A stretch of 64,000 nucleotides of DNA. It comes from an uncultured Halomonas sp. GTDB lineage: Bacteria > Pseudomonadota > Gammaproteobacteria > Pseudomonadales > Halomonadaceae. Position 1 is the first letter of the stretch; every line of letters starts with the position of its first letter. The notes beneath the pieces were generated by a model that worked only from the letters and a program-made list of their open reading frames with translations, had not been told where the DNA came from and searched no databases. The DNA is taken from positions 1 to 64,000 of the forward strand of contig NZ_CANLFS010000013.1 of the NCBI RefSeq assembly GCF_947490095.1. The letters run 5' to 3'. A program made the translations under genes and the position numbers. Positions 8,648-17,952 of the stretch are shown here, one piece after another.

Positions 8648-8752
8648 GTCATTACTGACTCGCGGCCGGCTGTACGACGGAGTGATGCCCAGGTCATAGA
8701 GCTCTCCAGGAAGGTCGCTGCCTTCATCAGGTTGCCGTTGACGCCCTTCTAA
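8648..8752 (-). pseudogene. IS3-type OrfB, middle fragment
   Basis: The minus strand encodes NGNLMKAATFLE and then, after a one-base frame change, ELYDLGITPSYSRPRVSND. This is the segment just before the third catalytic acid of the IS3 integrase core. It continues into 7310-6975 once the IS110 insertion is removed. Its far end (about 8752) abuts an unrelated IS110 tail, so the 5' half of the element has been lost. Confidence 0.7.
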
Positions 8753-8768
8753 GTGTCAAGTAAAACAT

Positions 8769-9000
8769 TCAAGCAATTTGTGTTTGACTGATTTCCCGGC
8801 CTCGCCTGCGCAAGATGTAGTAAATCTCACGCGCAATGTATCGCTTCAGACAGCGAAGTATCTCCATCTTTGGTAGGCCTTCCGTCAACCGGCGCTGTGC
8901 ATAGTCCTGGGTCTTTGGGTCTACCCTAAGCCTGCCAATTGCGATGATATGCAAGGCACTATTGGCCGCTCTATCGCCACCTCTGTTGTAGTGGCATAGT
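8769..9000 (-). pseudogene. IS110 transposase, C-terminal remnant
   Basis: The minus strand from about 9000 reads CHYNRGGDRAANSALHIIAI, TQDYAQRRLTEGLPKMEILR, CLKRYIAREIYYILRRRG and stops at 8769. This is the C-terminal tail typical of IS110 transposases (NRGGxRxANxAL, EGxxKxEIxRCLKRYxAREIY). It differs from both other IS110 copies in this window. The N-terminal part is missing, replaced at about 9000 by the left end of the IS3 element. Confidence 0.75.
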
Positions 9001-9056
9001 GAATCTGGCCACCTGATTTTGAGTGTATGATCACTCACAGAGACAGTCAGGTGAAG

Positions 9057-9369
9057 ATGATGACGAAGAAGAGAACGTTCAGCCCGGAATTTCGCTTGGA
9101 AGCGGCCCAACTCGTGGTCGTTCACGGGTTACACGCTGAAGGCGGCGTGTGAGGCCATGGGAGTTGGCAAATCCACCATGGAGTATTGGGTACGCAGGCT
9201 TCGGGCTGAGCGGGTAGGCAAGGCGCCGCTGAAAGGTGAGGCTCTGACGCCGGAACAGCGTGAGATCCAGGAACTGAAGCGCAAACTGCGGCGGGTGGAG
9301 GAAGAGAAGGAAATATTAAAAAAGGCTACCGCTCTCTTGATGTCAGACTCCCTGAGCAATTCTCGATAA
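9057..9369 (+). pseudogene. IS3 OrfA with one-base insertion
   Basis: The ATG at 9057 begins [20 protein letters not shown]. The expected continuation [20 protein letters not shown] is in the next frame, because a G run near 9124-9128 has one extra base. The rest is intact: helix-turn-helix, then the leucine-zipper segment [20 protein letters not shown], ending at 9369. IS3 OrfA normally binds the ends and is fused to OrfB by -1 frameshifting. The insertion separates the first 25 or so residues from the rest. Confidence 0.85.
9318..9324 (+). other. Programmed -1 frameshift heptamer A AAA AAG
   Basis: In the OrfA frame the codons are TTA AAA AAG, giving the canonical slippery heptamer A AAA AAG. 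A -1 slip here enters the OrfB frame, which is open from this point through [20 protein letters not shown]. This is the usual way IS3 elements make the OrfAB fusion transposase. Confidence 0.85.
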
Positions 9370-10429
9370 TCGAGCGACTTGAAGAGAGCTATGCGGTGCA
9401 GCACTTGTGTCAGGTGTTTGGGGTGCATCGCAGTAGCTACCGGGCCTGGCGTGGCCGGGATAGAAGGCCTTGTGAGACTGAGCAGAAGCTACTGGATCAG
9501 GTTGTCGAGGCGCATACCGTCAGTAACGGCTCTGCCGGCGCTCGCAGCATCGCAAAAATGGTCACGCAGGCTGGAACACAGCTGAGTCGTTATCGGGCCA
9601 GCAGGCGGATGAAGCAGTTGGGGCTGGTGAGCTCACAGCCGCCAAGCCAGGCCTACAAGAAGGCTGATCAGCCGCACCTAGATATCCCGAATGTTCTCGA
9701 TCGGGAGTTCGATGTAAAGGAGCCCAATCAGGTATGGACCGGCGACATTACCTATCGTGTGCCTCGACCCTGATAGCTGCGGGAGGCAGCTGAACGGGCA
9801 CAAGCATAACTGGAATACCTTCGTGTCGAACAGGGTGTTCCCAACGAAGGGCAGCTCTCTGCTGCGAGAGAGCATGAGCCGAAGCGGCGGTGACCTGCTG
9901 TGCACTGGCAGGGTGACGTAACCCGTGGGAAACGGGATGTGAGGCGAAGCCGTTACGCCAAGATGCATCTCTAGGCTGAGTACGGAAAGGTTGAGGAACA
10001 CGAACCGATTCATCCGCGTCTGTGGGCTGAACATGTCGCCACCTCCTACACAGCTTGATAGGAGGTGCGCACTCGGCAGCGGATACAGGTAGGATCCGCT
10101 GCTGCTGCCGGTGGTGAATTAGTAGCCCGTCACTGGTGGAGTCACGAGCAGTGCGCAGCTAACTCGTGGCAGGTGCGCCAACTTGCAGCATGCAAGGATA
10201 AAGACTGCGATCGGCAATCTCCTCTGTATGCTTGAGTCCAGCATGTGAACGAGGGAAGGCTTGCTCGGGATGCCAAGGGAGTGCGACCCCGACGCCCGGC
10301 AAGCTGGCGGAGCCTCCGTAGTAGTCCGAGATGGGGAAAGCCCACCACATGGCGAAGGGAGGCAGTTCAAGTGGCTTGCTCCACGGATTACCTGACCCAG
10401 AGAGGTGAAGACCTTTGATAATCGGGGAA

Positions 10430-11939
10430 ATGCAAAGCAAGCTGGCAATGTGGTCAACAGCGGATCCGAACCGACGGTTCGATCGGCTGTTGAGGCTGGT
10501 TGCACGGCGTGACTGGCTTCAGGCGGCGGCGTTGAGAACGTTGGCGTCGTCAGGAGCCAAAACTGCTGGTATCGACAGGTTAGATCGACGAGCATTCGAG
10601 CAGAATTTCAGCCAGCATCTGGAGGAAATTCGTACTGAACTGCTGGACGGCAGCTATCAGCCACAACCAGCACGTCGTATCTACATTCCAAAATCCAGCG
10701 GCAAACAACGCCCGCTGGGGATACCGACCTTGCGCGACAGGATTGTGCAACGTGCGATGCTGATGGCCATGGAGCCTATCTGGGAAAGCGATTTCCATCG
10801 TCTCTCCTATGGGTTCCGGCCTGAACGCAGCGTGCACCATGCTATCCGCACCGTGAAGCTTCAGTTGACGGACAGCGGAGAAACGAGGGGCCGCTGGGTC
10901 ATCGAAGGTGACCTCGCGAGCTACTTCGACACTGTTCATCACAGAAAGCTGATGCGGTGTGTCCGCAAACGGATTCGGGACGGCCATTTCCTGGCGCTGT
11001 TATGGCGATTCATTAAGGCAGGGCATGTCGACAAGGGTCTGTTCCACGCGGCTCATGACGGCGTGCCTCAAGGGGGCGTACTATCACCATTACTTTCGAA
11101 CATCATGCTCAATGAGTTTGATCAGTGGTTGGAACAACGCTACCTGAGCAAGAAAGCCCGCAAGGATCGCTAGTACTGGAACGCCAGTATTCAGCGGCAA
11201 CGACCTGTTGCCCTGCGTGAAGACCGCCAGTGGAAACCGGCGGTGGCCTATTGCCGTTATGCAGATGACTTCGTCTTAACCATAAAAGGAAACAAAGCGC
11301 AAGCCGACGCCATCCGTGAAGAATGCCGCCAGTTCTTGGAAGACGACCTTTCACTGACCCTGAATATGGAAAAGACCCATATTACACACGTCAATGATGG
11401 CTTCATCTTCCTTGGGCACCGGATCATTCGAAAACGGGCCTAGCGGCACCATGCGCCCCGTCACATCTATCCCCCGCGATAAGGCCAGAAGCTTCGCCGC
11501 CACGTTGGCGAAGGAGCTGTCCGGCAATCACAGCGAGAACCGGATCGACATGGTAGATCGCCTAAACCGCCGCCTGGCGGGCTGGGCCACGTTCTATCAA
11601 TTCACTGACTATACCGCGATGACGTATAAGAAGATTGATGGCATTGTGTTCTGGCGACTCGCCCACTGGTTGGCACGAAAGTATCGAGCATCTATAAAGC
11701 CCTTGATGCGAAAACACTTCCGCCGACCTGAAGGGAAAGAGGCTAAAACATGGCAATTCTTCGGCCCCAACCACGCTGGCAAATTTTGCGTGGTAAGCCT
11801 ATGTCGACTGGTATCCAGTCGAAAGATGTCGTTCCGGTGGCGGCTTCCCGAAGCGAATCCGTATCTGCCCAGGGAAGAAACACGCAATACCGTCACCTCG
11901 CGCTACCGCGATGTTGCCTTGGCTCTTAGCCACGCTTGA
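10430..11939 (+). pseudogene. Group II intron reverse transcriptase/maturase, broken
   Basis: About 500 residues of LtrA-type protein. It starts MQSKLAMWSTADPNRRFDRL and shows the RT blocks GIPTLRDRIVQRAMLMAMEP, DLASYFDTVHH, HDGVPQGGVLSPLLSNIMLN, and the active-site box CRYADDFVL near 11258. The maturase (X) domain follows: NRRLAGWATFYQF, AHWLARKYRA and the tail RWRLPEANPYLP. No HNH endonuclease is seen. It is disabled by an in-frame TAG at 11171-11173, at a place where relatives have Trp (KDR-W-YWN), and by a frameshift near 11436-11443. An upstream in-frame TTG at 10415 is an alternative start. The intron could therefore move or splice only with help in trans. Confidence 0.88.
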
Positions 11940-11943
11940 ATGG

Positions 11944-12029
11944 AGAGCCGTATGCGCTGAAAGGTGCACGTACGGTTCGGAGAGGAGAGGCAGGGAAATA
12001 GTAAGACTACGCCCTGCTTCTTACTCTAC
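11944..12029 (+). ncRNA. Group II intron domains V and VI
   Basis: Domain V is the hairpin 11944-11977, with left arm GAGCCGTATGC and right arm GCACGTACGGTTC, including the AGC-like catalytic base region. Domain VI follows: GCAGGG (11990-11995) can pair with CCCTGC (12012-12017), or GTAAG (12001-12005) with CTTAC (12020-12024). A12023, seven bases from the 3' end, is the likely branch-point adenosine. Confidence 0.85.
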
Positions 12030-12095
12030 TTTGGACAGGGGTACGCTGGGCTTATCTGGCGGTAGTCATCGACTTTTATGCCCGCAGTGGGCTAG

Positions 12096-12500
<405 letters not shown>

Positions 12501-12618
12501 TGACCACTACACTACACTGTTTCCTTTAGATTCTGTTCTTTGGTAACACGGAGGTTGTGTCGTTTCGCGTAAAAAATTCCGACGTCTTTCTATAATCCCC
12601 TCATTGGCTGTAAACTGC

Positions 12619-12653
12619 CCCCGAAAGCTGGAAGCTCAATCCAGCTTTCGGGG
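12619..12653 (-). terminator. Terminator hairpin downstream of maeA
   Basis: A perfect 13-base stem (CCCCGAAAGCTGG at 12619-12631 with its complement at 12641-12653) and a nine-base loop lie just after the malic enzyme stop. The T-run on the minus strand is weak. It marks the border between the mobile-element region and the core genes. Confidence 0.7.
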
Positions 12654-12661
12654 TCTTGAAC

Positions 12662-14341
12662 CTAGAAGGAGCGGCGGCGGTAGCGCCGGTACTCCGGCGT
12701 CCAGCTATTGCGCTCGATGGCCTCGCGCAGCTTGATGCCGTTGGTCTTGAGCGCCACGCCCTCGCCCTGGGCCTGGCCGGCCACATCGAAGGCGATCGCG
12801 CTGGAGAGCTCGCGAATCTTGTCCAGCGGCGGCAGCAGTGCTCCCTTGCCTTCCTTGACGATCGGGGCCTCGCGGGCCAGCGCCCGAGAGGCGGCCATCA
12901 GCATATCATCGGTCACCCGACGCGCCTGGGCGGCCACCACCCCAAGGCCAATACCGGGGAAAATATAGGCGTTGTTGCACTGCGCAATGGGGATGGAGCG
13001 GCCCTCGTACTCCACCGGGGCAAAGGGGCTCCCGCTCGCGACCAGGGCCGCACCATCGGTCCAGCGAATCACGTCCTCGGGCAGCGCCTCGGCCTGGGAG
13101 GTAGGGTTGGAAAGCGGCATGATCACCGGCGTCTCGCAGCCGGCGTGCATGGTTCGCACCACCTCCTCGGTAAAGATGCCCGGCCGTCCGCACACCCCGA
13201 TCATCACCGTCGGCTTGACCTGTCGAACCGTCTCCAACAGCTCCTGACCGCTCCAGCCCTCGGTGAAGCCAGCCTCGTGGGCCAGGCGGACCTGGAAGTC
13301 ACGTAGCCAGTCCTGATCATCGGTGACCAGGCCTTCCCGGTCGACCATATAGATACGGGCGCGTGCCTCCCTTTCGGTGAGCCCCTCCGCCTGCATGGCC
13401 ACCACCACCTGTTCGGCGATACCGCAACCGGCGGAACCGGCCCCCACGAACACCACACGCTGCTGGGCGATGCTCTCACCACGCGCCTTGCAGGCCGCCA
13501 TCAGGGTGCCCACCACCACCGCGGCGGTACCCTGGACGTCGTCGTTGAAGCAGCACAACTCATCGCGATAGCGCGTAAGAAGCGGCACGGCGTTAGCCTG
13601 GGCGAAGTCCTCGAACTGCAGCAACACGCCCGGCCAGCGCCGCTTCACCGCCGCGATAAACTGCTCGATGAAGGCGTCATATTCTTCCTGGGAGATGCGC
13701 GGGTGGCGCCATCCCATATACATGGGGTCATCGAGCAGCGCCTGATTATTGGTCCCCACGTCGAGCATGATCGGCTGGGTATAGGCGGGGCTGATGCCGC
13801 CACAGGCGGTATACAGCGCCAGCTTGCCGATGGGGATTCCCATGCCGCCGATGCCCTGGTCTCCCAGGCCGAGGATACGCTCACCGTCGGTGACCACGAC
13901 CACCTTGACCTTCTCCTTGGTGGAGGAGCGCAGGATGTCATCCATGCGATCACGATCGGTATAGCTAATAAACAGGCCACGGTGATTGCGATAGATATTG
14001 GAGAATTCCTGGCACGCCTTGCCCACCGTGGGCGTATAGATGATGGGCAGCATCTCCTCGAGGTGCTCGGAGACCACCCGATAGTAGAGGGTCTCGTTGT
14101 CGTCCTGAATGGCACGCAGGTAGATGTGCTTGTCGAGGTCGGTCTGACACTGTTGATACTGGCGGTAGGCCCGTTCCACCTGTTCTTCGATGGTCTCCAC
14201 ACACTGCGGCAGCAGGCCGATCAGGTTGAACTCGATGCGCTCCTCCTGACTGAAGGCACTGCCCTTGTTGAGCAGCGGCATCTCCAACAACGGCGGGCCG
14301 GCATAGGGGATATACAAGGGGCGCTTGGATTCGGTGGTCAT
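12662..14341 (-). CDS. maeA: NAD-dependent malic enzyme
   Basis: 559 residues, close to E. coli MaeA/SfcA (565). The enzyme decarboxylates malate to pyruvate in the cytoplasm, forming NADH. Visible features are the N-terminal malic domain with [17 protein letters not shown] and [20 protein letters not shown], the metal-binding region [31 protein letters not shown], the Rossmann loop [16 protein letters not shown], and [15 protein letters not shown]. The ATG at 14341 gives the standard start. It lies alone between two hairpins, so it is probably monocistronic. NAD rather than NADP use is inferred from similarity to the SfcA type without a C-terminal phosphotransacetylase domain. Confidence 0.94.
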   Translation of the reverse strand: MTTESKRPLYIPYAGPPLLEMPLLNKGSAFSQEERIEFNLIGLLPQCVETIEEQVERAYRQYQQCQTDLDKHIYLRAIQDDNETLYYRVVSEHLEEMLPIIYTPTVGKACQEFSNIYRNHRGLFISYTDRDRMDDILRSSTKEKVKVVVVTDGERILGLGDQGIGGMGIPIGKLALYTACGGISPAYTQPIMLDVGTNNQALLDDPMYMGWRHPRISQEEYDAFIEQFIAAVKRRWPGVLLQFEDFAQANAVPLLTRYRDELCCFNDDVQGTAAVVVGTLMAACKARGESIAQQRVVFVGAGSAGCGIAEQVVVAMQAEGLTEREARARIYMVDREGLVTDDQDWLRDFQVRLAHEAGFTEGWSGQELLETVRQVKPTVMIGVCGRPGIFTEEVVRTMHAGCETPVIMPLSNPTSQAEALPEDVIRWTDGAALVASGSPFAPVEYEGRSIPIAQCNNAYIFPGIGLGVVAAQARRVTDDMLMAASRALAREAPIVKEGKGALLPPLDKIRELSSAIAFDVAGQAQGEGVALKTNGIKLREAIERNSWTPEYRRYRRRSF

Positions 14342-14424
14342 CTCAGCTCTCGGTCGGTTGACGGGAACGGGCCAGCAGCGCTCTACCGGCGCCTCTTGGA
14401 TACTTTAACACGCACACAACGACA

Positions 14425-14448
14425 GCGCCCCGGCCGAGGCCGGGGCGC
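14425..14448 (-). terminator. GC-rich hairpin between the 14489-14818 gene and maeA
   Basis: GCGCCCCGGCC (14425-14435) pairs with GGCCGGGGCGC (14438-14448). It lies after the stop of the small secreted-protein gene on the minus strand. There is no strong T-run, so the terminator assignment is moderate. Confidence 0.55.
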
Positions 14449-14488
14449 AATGCAGGGCTGACGCACCCTGAGCAGGCAAACCTGCACC

Positions 14489-14818
14489 TCAATCGAGATC
14501 GTCGAGCGTCACGACCAGGTCGCGACGCGACACATCGACATCCCAGAATGTGTAGGAGTCCCCGTCTGAGTCGACCAGCTTGATGTCGAAGACCGGGCTC
14601 TTGTACCCCGTGAGCGTGACCCGATGCGTGACTCCATCGAGCATGACCTCATCCCCCAGCACATCCTCTTCCCAGGAAGTCGACTTCCCGGGGCTGACAT
14701 AGAGGTAGTAGATGGTATAGCCGGTGTCATTGGTGACATCGACATAGTAGTCACGCGCCTGAGCGGTCGCCGCGAACAGGATGAGAAAGAGAAACACTAC
14801 CCAGCGCTGAATCGACAT
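14489..14818 (-). CDS. Small secreted acidic protein, function unknown
   Basis: 109 residues with a clear signal peptide (MSIQRWVVFLFLILFAATAQ, cleavage probably after ATAQA), so it is exported to the periplasm. The mature part is acidic and beta-rich: YYVDVTNDTGYTIYYLYVSP, SWEEDVLGDEVMLDG, SPVFDIKLVDSDGDSYTFWD, ending DLVVTLDDLD. The WEEDVLG and FDIKxVDxDGDxYTF motifs recur in small secreted proteins of many Proteobacteria whose role is unknown. No cysteines or catalytic motif are seen. Hairpin 14425-14448 lies downstream; no operon partner is evident. Confidence 0.75.
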   Translation of the reverse strand: MSIQRWVVFLFLILFAATAQARDYYVDVTNDTGYTIYYLYVSPGKSTSWEEDVLGDEVMLDGVTHRVTLTGYKSPVFDIKLVDSDGDSYTFWDVDVSRRDLVVTLDDLD

Positions 14819-14992
14819 CGTCGCTTCCTTTCATGAGAGTGGCGCATCGCCACGGGAGTCATCGCTTTAGAATAAGCAAATTATGGCAGCATGCGACACA
14901 CATTTTTTCCCACCGCATCTACTGAGCGACGATCGCTGCGACGCGGCAACCACTAACCACTCTCATGACATCCTCTCGGGAAGCGCCTGGGC

Positions 14993-16201
14993 TCAGCAGG
15001 TCTTCGCCGCCGGCTTGCGGGCCGCCTCGCCGGTGAAGAAGAAGGGCCTTAACCGCACCCCGAGCATATTGCCGGCGAAGGCCGCCACCAGCCATACCCA
15101 GCCGTGCAGGCTACCGGAGGCGATGCCGCTGAAGTAGGCGCCGATATTGCAGCCATAGGCAAGACGCGCCCCGTAGCCGAGCATGATGCCGCCGATGGCG
15201 GCGGCCAGCACCGAGCGCAGCGGGATGCGGAAGTTGGGCGCGAAGCGGCCGGCCAGCGAGGCGGCGATCAGGGCCCCCACCATGATGCCGATATTCATGA
15301 GGCTGGTGATATCACGCCAGATCGTGGTCTCCAGGGCGGCGGCATTCCACGAGGTCTGCCAGTAGCCCCACTGGCTGACCTCGCCCCCCAATGCCGTGAA
15401 GCCCTTGGCGCCCCATAGCGCGAAGGCCGAGGTAACCCCCCAGGGCCGGCCGGCCAGGGCCAGGGTGGCGAAGTTCAAGAGCGCCAGGGCCACGGCCCCC
15501 GCCAGCAATGGCCAGGGGCCGGTGAGCCAGCGCCGATTGCCGACATCGCGCTTCGCGGTACGCTCCAGCTGCCCGTGGCGGCGCTTCTCCATCATCACGG
15601 TAAGGGCGGCGATGGCCACAAACAACGCCAGGCTGACGACGATGCCGCCACCGGTGCCCGCGGTCTCGACCAGTGATACCGGCTGGAACGCCGGCAGGCT
15701 CTGCCACCAGGTGAAGTGGGCCGTGCCGATCAGCGAGCCGATAATGAAAAACACCAGGGTAATCAGCATGCGTGCATTGCCGCCCCCGGCGGTGAACAGG
15801 GTGCCGGAGGCGCAGCCGCCACCCAGCTGCATGCCTATCCCGAAGAGGAAGGCCCCGAACACCACCGACATGCCGATGGGCGCCACGAAGCCGTTAACCG
15901 GCTGGCCAAACAGGCTGCCGGCCCCCAGCGCCGGGAAGAACAGCAGTACGGCGATGGCCAGCATCACCATCTGTGCGCGCAGGCCGCGCCCACGCCGTTC
16001 CGTGATAAAGACCCGCCAAGCGGCAGTGAAGCCGAAGGCGGCATGGTAGAGCACCATGCCCAGCAGGCCGCCCACCACCATCAGGGCGCCCAGCCGTGAG
16101 CCGAAGACGGCGCCCACGGCCAGGGCCCCCAGGAGCAGGGCCCCCGCGGCCACTACGGGAAGAGAGAGTCGGTTGCGTTGGGTCAAGGCGAGTTCACTCA
16201 T
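14993..16201 (-). CDS. YeeE/YedE-family (TsuA-like) sulfur-compound transporter
   Basis: 402 residues, mostly membrane, with about ten hydrophobic helices. Two inward-facing repeats carry the family's Cys/Gly signatures: GIGMQLGGGCASGTLFTAGG near residue 120 and LGYGARLAYGCNIGAYFSGI near residue 350. In the characterised TsuA family such cysteines pass thiosulfate across the inner membrane. The protein ends with a basic tail and a final Cys. The ATG at 16201 is the first Met of the conserved N-terminus. It is flanked by unrelated genes, so the sulfur substrate is inferred from family only. Confidence 0.87.
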   Translation of the reverse strand: MSELALTQRNRLSLPVVAAGALLLGALAVGAVFGSRLGALMVVGGLLGMVLYHAAFGFTAAWRVFITERRGRGLRAQMVMLAIAVLLFFPALGAGSLFGQPVNGFVAPIGMSVVFGAFLFGIGMQLGGGCASGTLFTAGGGNARMLITLVFFIIGSLIGTAHFTWWQSLPAFQPVSLVETAGTGGGIVVSLALFVAIAALTVMMEKRRHGQLERTAKRDVGNRRWLTGPWPLLAGAVALALLNFATLALAGRPWGVTSAFALWGAKGFTALGGEVSQWGYWQTSWNAAALETTIWRDITSLMNIGIMVGALIAASLAGRFAPNFRIPLRSVLAAAIGGIMLGYGARLAYGCNIGAYFSGIASGSLHGWVWLVAAFAGNMLGVRLRPFFFTGEAARKPAAKTC

Positions 16202-16347
16202 GGCAGGCTCACGTCAGCAGGTCTGGGGGCAGGGCGCCCCGGGTAACCGTGCAGGGTAACGACATCAGGCCATCACATAAAAGAATTTAAATGAAATCTA
16301 TAATTCAAAAAAAGAATAAGCCATCGGGAGAGCATGTCCCGAAGCAC

Positions 16348-16373
16348 GACGGGCGCCCCGCAGGGCGCCCGTC
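16348..16373 (-). terminator. Hairpin downstream of trpS
   Basis: A perfect 11-base stem (GACGGGCGCCC at 16348-16358 with its complement at 16363-16373) and a four-base loop lie after the trpS stop. No T-run follows, so it is a possible terminator or 3' stabiliser. Confidence 0.5.
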
Positions 16374-16395
16374 CATGGCCGAGGGACGACATCGC

Positions 16396-17421
16396 TCACA
16401 CAAAGCGTCCCAGGCCCGCGGCCTGACGCAGGCGATCCATCAGAGGCGCCGCCTCCGCCCGGGCCCGCTCGGCCCCTTTCAGCAATACTCGCTCGATATG
16501 CCCCGGGTCTTCCAGCAACGCCTGGTAGCGTTCACGAGGCTCGCGCAGGTGCTCGTTGAGGTACTCGAAGACGCGGTTCTTGGCCTCGCCCCAGCCGATG
16601 CCATTGGCGTACTCCTCACGCATGGCCACCACCTCCTCGGCCGAGGCAAACGCCGAATAGATCTGAAACAGGGTGCAGGTGTCGGGGTCCTTGGGCTCGC
16701 CGGGCTCCAGCGAGTTGGTCTTGATCTTGCGCACCAGCTTCAGCAGCTTCTTCTCGGAGACGAACAGCGGAATGGTGTTGTTGTAGCTCTTGGACATCTT
16801 GCGACCGTCCAGCCCCTTCAACAGCTCGCCCTCCTCGTCCACCACCGCCTCGGGCAGGGTGAAGTACTGTCCCTTGTAGAGGTGGTTGAAGCGTCCGGCC
16901 ATATCCCGGGCCATCTCGATATGCTGGGCCTGGTCGCGCCCCACCGGCACCCGGCTGGCGTTGAACATCAGAATATCGGCCGCCATCAACACCGGATAGC
17001 CGAACAGGCCCATGGTGATACCCTTGTCGGGATCCTGGTCGTCGGCCGCCTCGTTGTCGGCTACCGCCGCCTTGTAAGCGTGGGCACGATTCATCAGCCC
17101 CTTGGCACAGATGCAGGAGAGCATCCAGGCCAACTCCGGGATCTCGGGAATATCCGACTGGCGATAGAAAATGGCGTTATCGGTATCCAGGCCCAGCGCC
17201 ATCCAGGTCGCGGCGATCTCCAGGCGCGACGCCTGCACGCGCTTCGGGTCCTGGCACTTGATCAACGCATGCAGGTCGGCGAGGAAGTAGTAGGACTGGA
17301 CGCCGGGATCCCAACTGGCCTCGATAGCGGGCTTGATGGCCCCGGCATAGTTGCCCAGATGCGGGGTGCCGGTGGTCGTGATACCGGTAAGAACGCGGGT
17401 CTTCTCGGAAGCTGCACTCAT
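16396..17421 (-). CDS. trpS: Tryptophanyl-tRNA synthetase
   Basis: 341 residues. This class I synthetase charges tRNA-Trp in the cytoplasm. The HIGH-like motif is TGTPHLGNYAG near residue 17 and the KMSKS loop is GRKMSKSYNN near residue 200. YYFLADLHALIKCQDP, the binding-pocket segment MGLFGYPVLMAADILMF and VGRDQAQHIEMARD are typical. The start MSAASEKTRVLTGITT at 17421 was chosen because the catalytic domain begins directly after it; the frame stays open for 30 more codons with no family similarity. It is slightly longer than E. coli TrpS (334). A dispersed-repeat copy (17530-17586) lies upstream. Confidence 0.94.
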   Translation of the reverse strand: MSAASEKTRVLTGITTTGTPHLGNYAGAIKPAIEASWDPGVQSYYFLADLHALIKCQDPKRVQASRLEIAATWMALGLDTDNAIFYRQSDIPEIPELAWMLSCICAKGLMNRAHAYKAAVADNEAADDQDPDKGITMGLFGYPVLMAADILMFNASRVPVGRDQAQHIEMARDMAGRFNHLYKGQYFTLPEAVVDEEGELLKGLDGRKMSKSYNNTIPLFVSEKKLLKLVRKIKTNSLEPGEPKDPDTCTLFQIYSAFASAEEVVAMREEYANGIGWGEAKNRVFEYLNEHLREPRERYQALLEDPGHIERVLLKGAERARAEAAPLMDRLRQAAGLGRFV

Positions 17422-17529
17422 GGGAAAAGTGGACTCTACGGTTCGGAAATGGCCGCTATGGTAACGCGCAGGCCCTCGCAAGGCGACCGGGACAGCCATC
17501 CCCCCGGGCACTCGCCGTTACCAGAGCCA

Positions 17530-17586
17530 AGGGGCGCTGGGGATAAGCCGAAGAGAGGGCAGGCTTGCCGCCAGATCAGCCCCGAG
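17530..17586. repeat. Dispersed intergenic repeat, copy A (internally shortened)
   Basis: It starts GGGGCGCTGGGGATAAGCCG and ends CGCCAGATCAGCCCCGAGC. Both ends match the ends of the 116-base copy at 50491-50606, but about 60 central bases are missing. It lies between the stop of the DUF2007 gene and the trpS start. Confidence 0.75.
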
Positions 17587-17631
17587 CTATCGAGCAGTCA
17601 AGCTATCTGCTATAGCCATCGCCGATACGCC

Positions 17632-17952
17632 TTAAGGGCGCAGCGCCCCACAGTTCCAGCAGGCGTCGAAGACGCCGTCCAGGGGCTCCCCGCAGTCCGG
17701 GCAGCGCCAGGCGGCCGCTTCGCTCCTGCCCGCCAGGGCGTCGTCTATCAAGGACTCGGCACGCTCGCGATTATGGGGCTTCACCCACACCTCGGGTTCA
17801 CACTCCCCCAGGGGCAGCTCACCGGCGCCGCCCCCCAGGGTCATATTGCGTAACTCCGCGGGGATACCCGCCGCTTCGAGCAGGTTATGCACATGGCTGA
17901 CCAGCAGCGCATTGCTGTGGGCGAAGACCCGCACCGGCTCATTCCCTCCCAT
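17632..17952 (-). CDS. DUF2007 / zinc-ribbon putative signal-transducing protein
   Basis: 106 residues from the ATG at 17952; longer upstream readings lie inside rlmI. The N-terminal half is a DUF2007-type ferredoxin-like fold resembling PII-related domains (VRVFAHSNALLVSHVHNLLE, ECEPEVWVKPHNRERAESLI). The C-terminal half is a zinc ribbon with two Cys pairs, CPDC and CWNC. Its start overlaps the rlmI stop as TGATG on the minus strand, so the two are probably translationally coupled. The function is unknown; DUF2007 proteins are annotated only as putative signal transducers. The frame ends at 17632 next to the dispersed repeat. Confidence 0.82.
   Translation of the reverse strand: MGGNEPVRVFAHSNALLVSHVHNLLEAAGIPAELRNMTLGGGAGELPLGECEPEVWVKPHNRERAESLIDDALAGRSEAAAWRCPDCGEPLDGVFDACWNCGALRP

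Larger units (their letters stand above)
9757..12029 (+). mobile_element. Group II intron in IS3 orfB
   Basis: The 5' boundary is GTGTGCCTCGACCC, a group II GUGYG start. The 3' end is TCTAC, an AY-type terminus, just after domains V and VI. Its 673-base leader (9757-10429) is the structured domain I-III RNA, and domain IV carries a reverse transcriptase (10430-11939). Excision joins the transposase codons exactly. A candidate EBS1 (GATAGG at 10057-10062) is complementary to the last six exon bases (CCTATC, 9751-9756) and lies in or beside a stem-loop at 10041-10066. The class was not assigned; domain V resembles that of LtrA-type introns. Confidence 0.88.

Noticed and set aside
10430..11939. 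Retron or diversity-generating reverse transcriptase
   Set aside because: The protein has the maturase domain and lies in domain IV of a group II intron with recognisable 5' end, domain V and 3' end; no template/variable repeat pair or msr/msd was found.
16291..17853. 520-codon plus-strand open frame
   Set aside because: It is antisense to trpS and the DUF2007 gene, which have clear family motifs; the antisense product has none.
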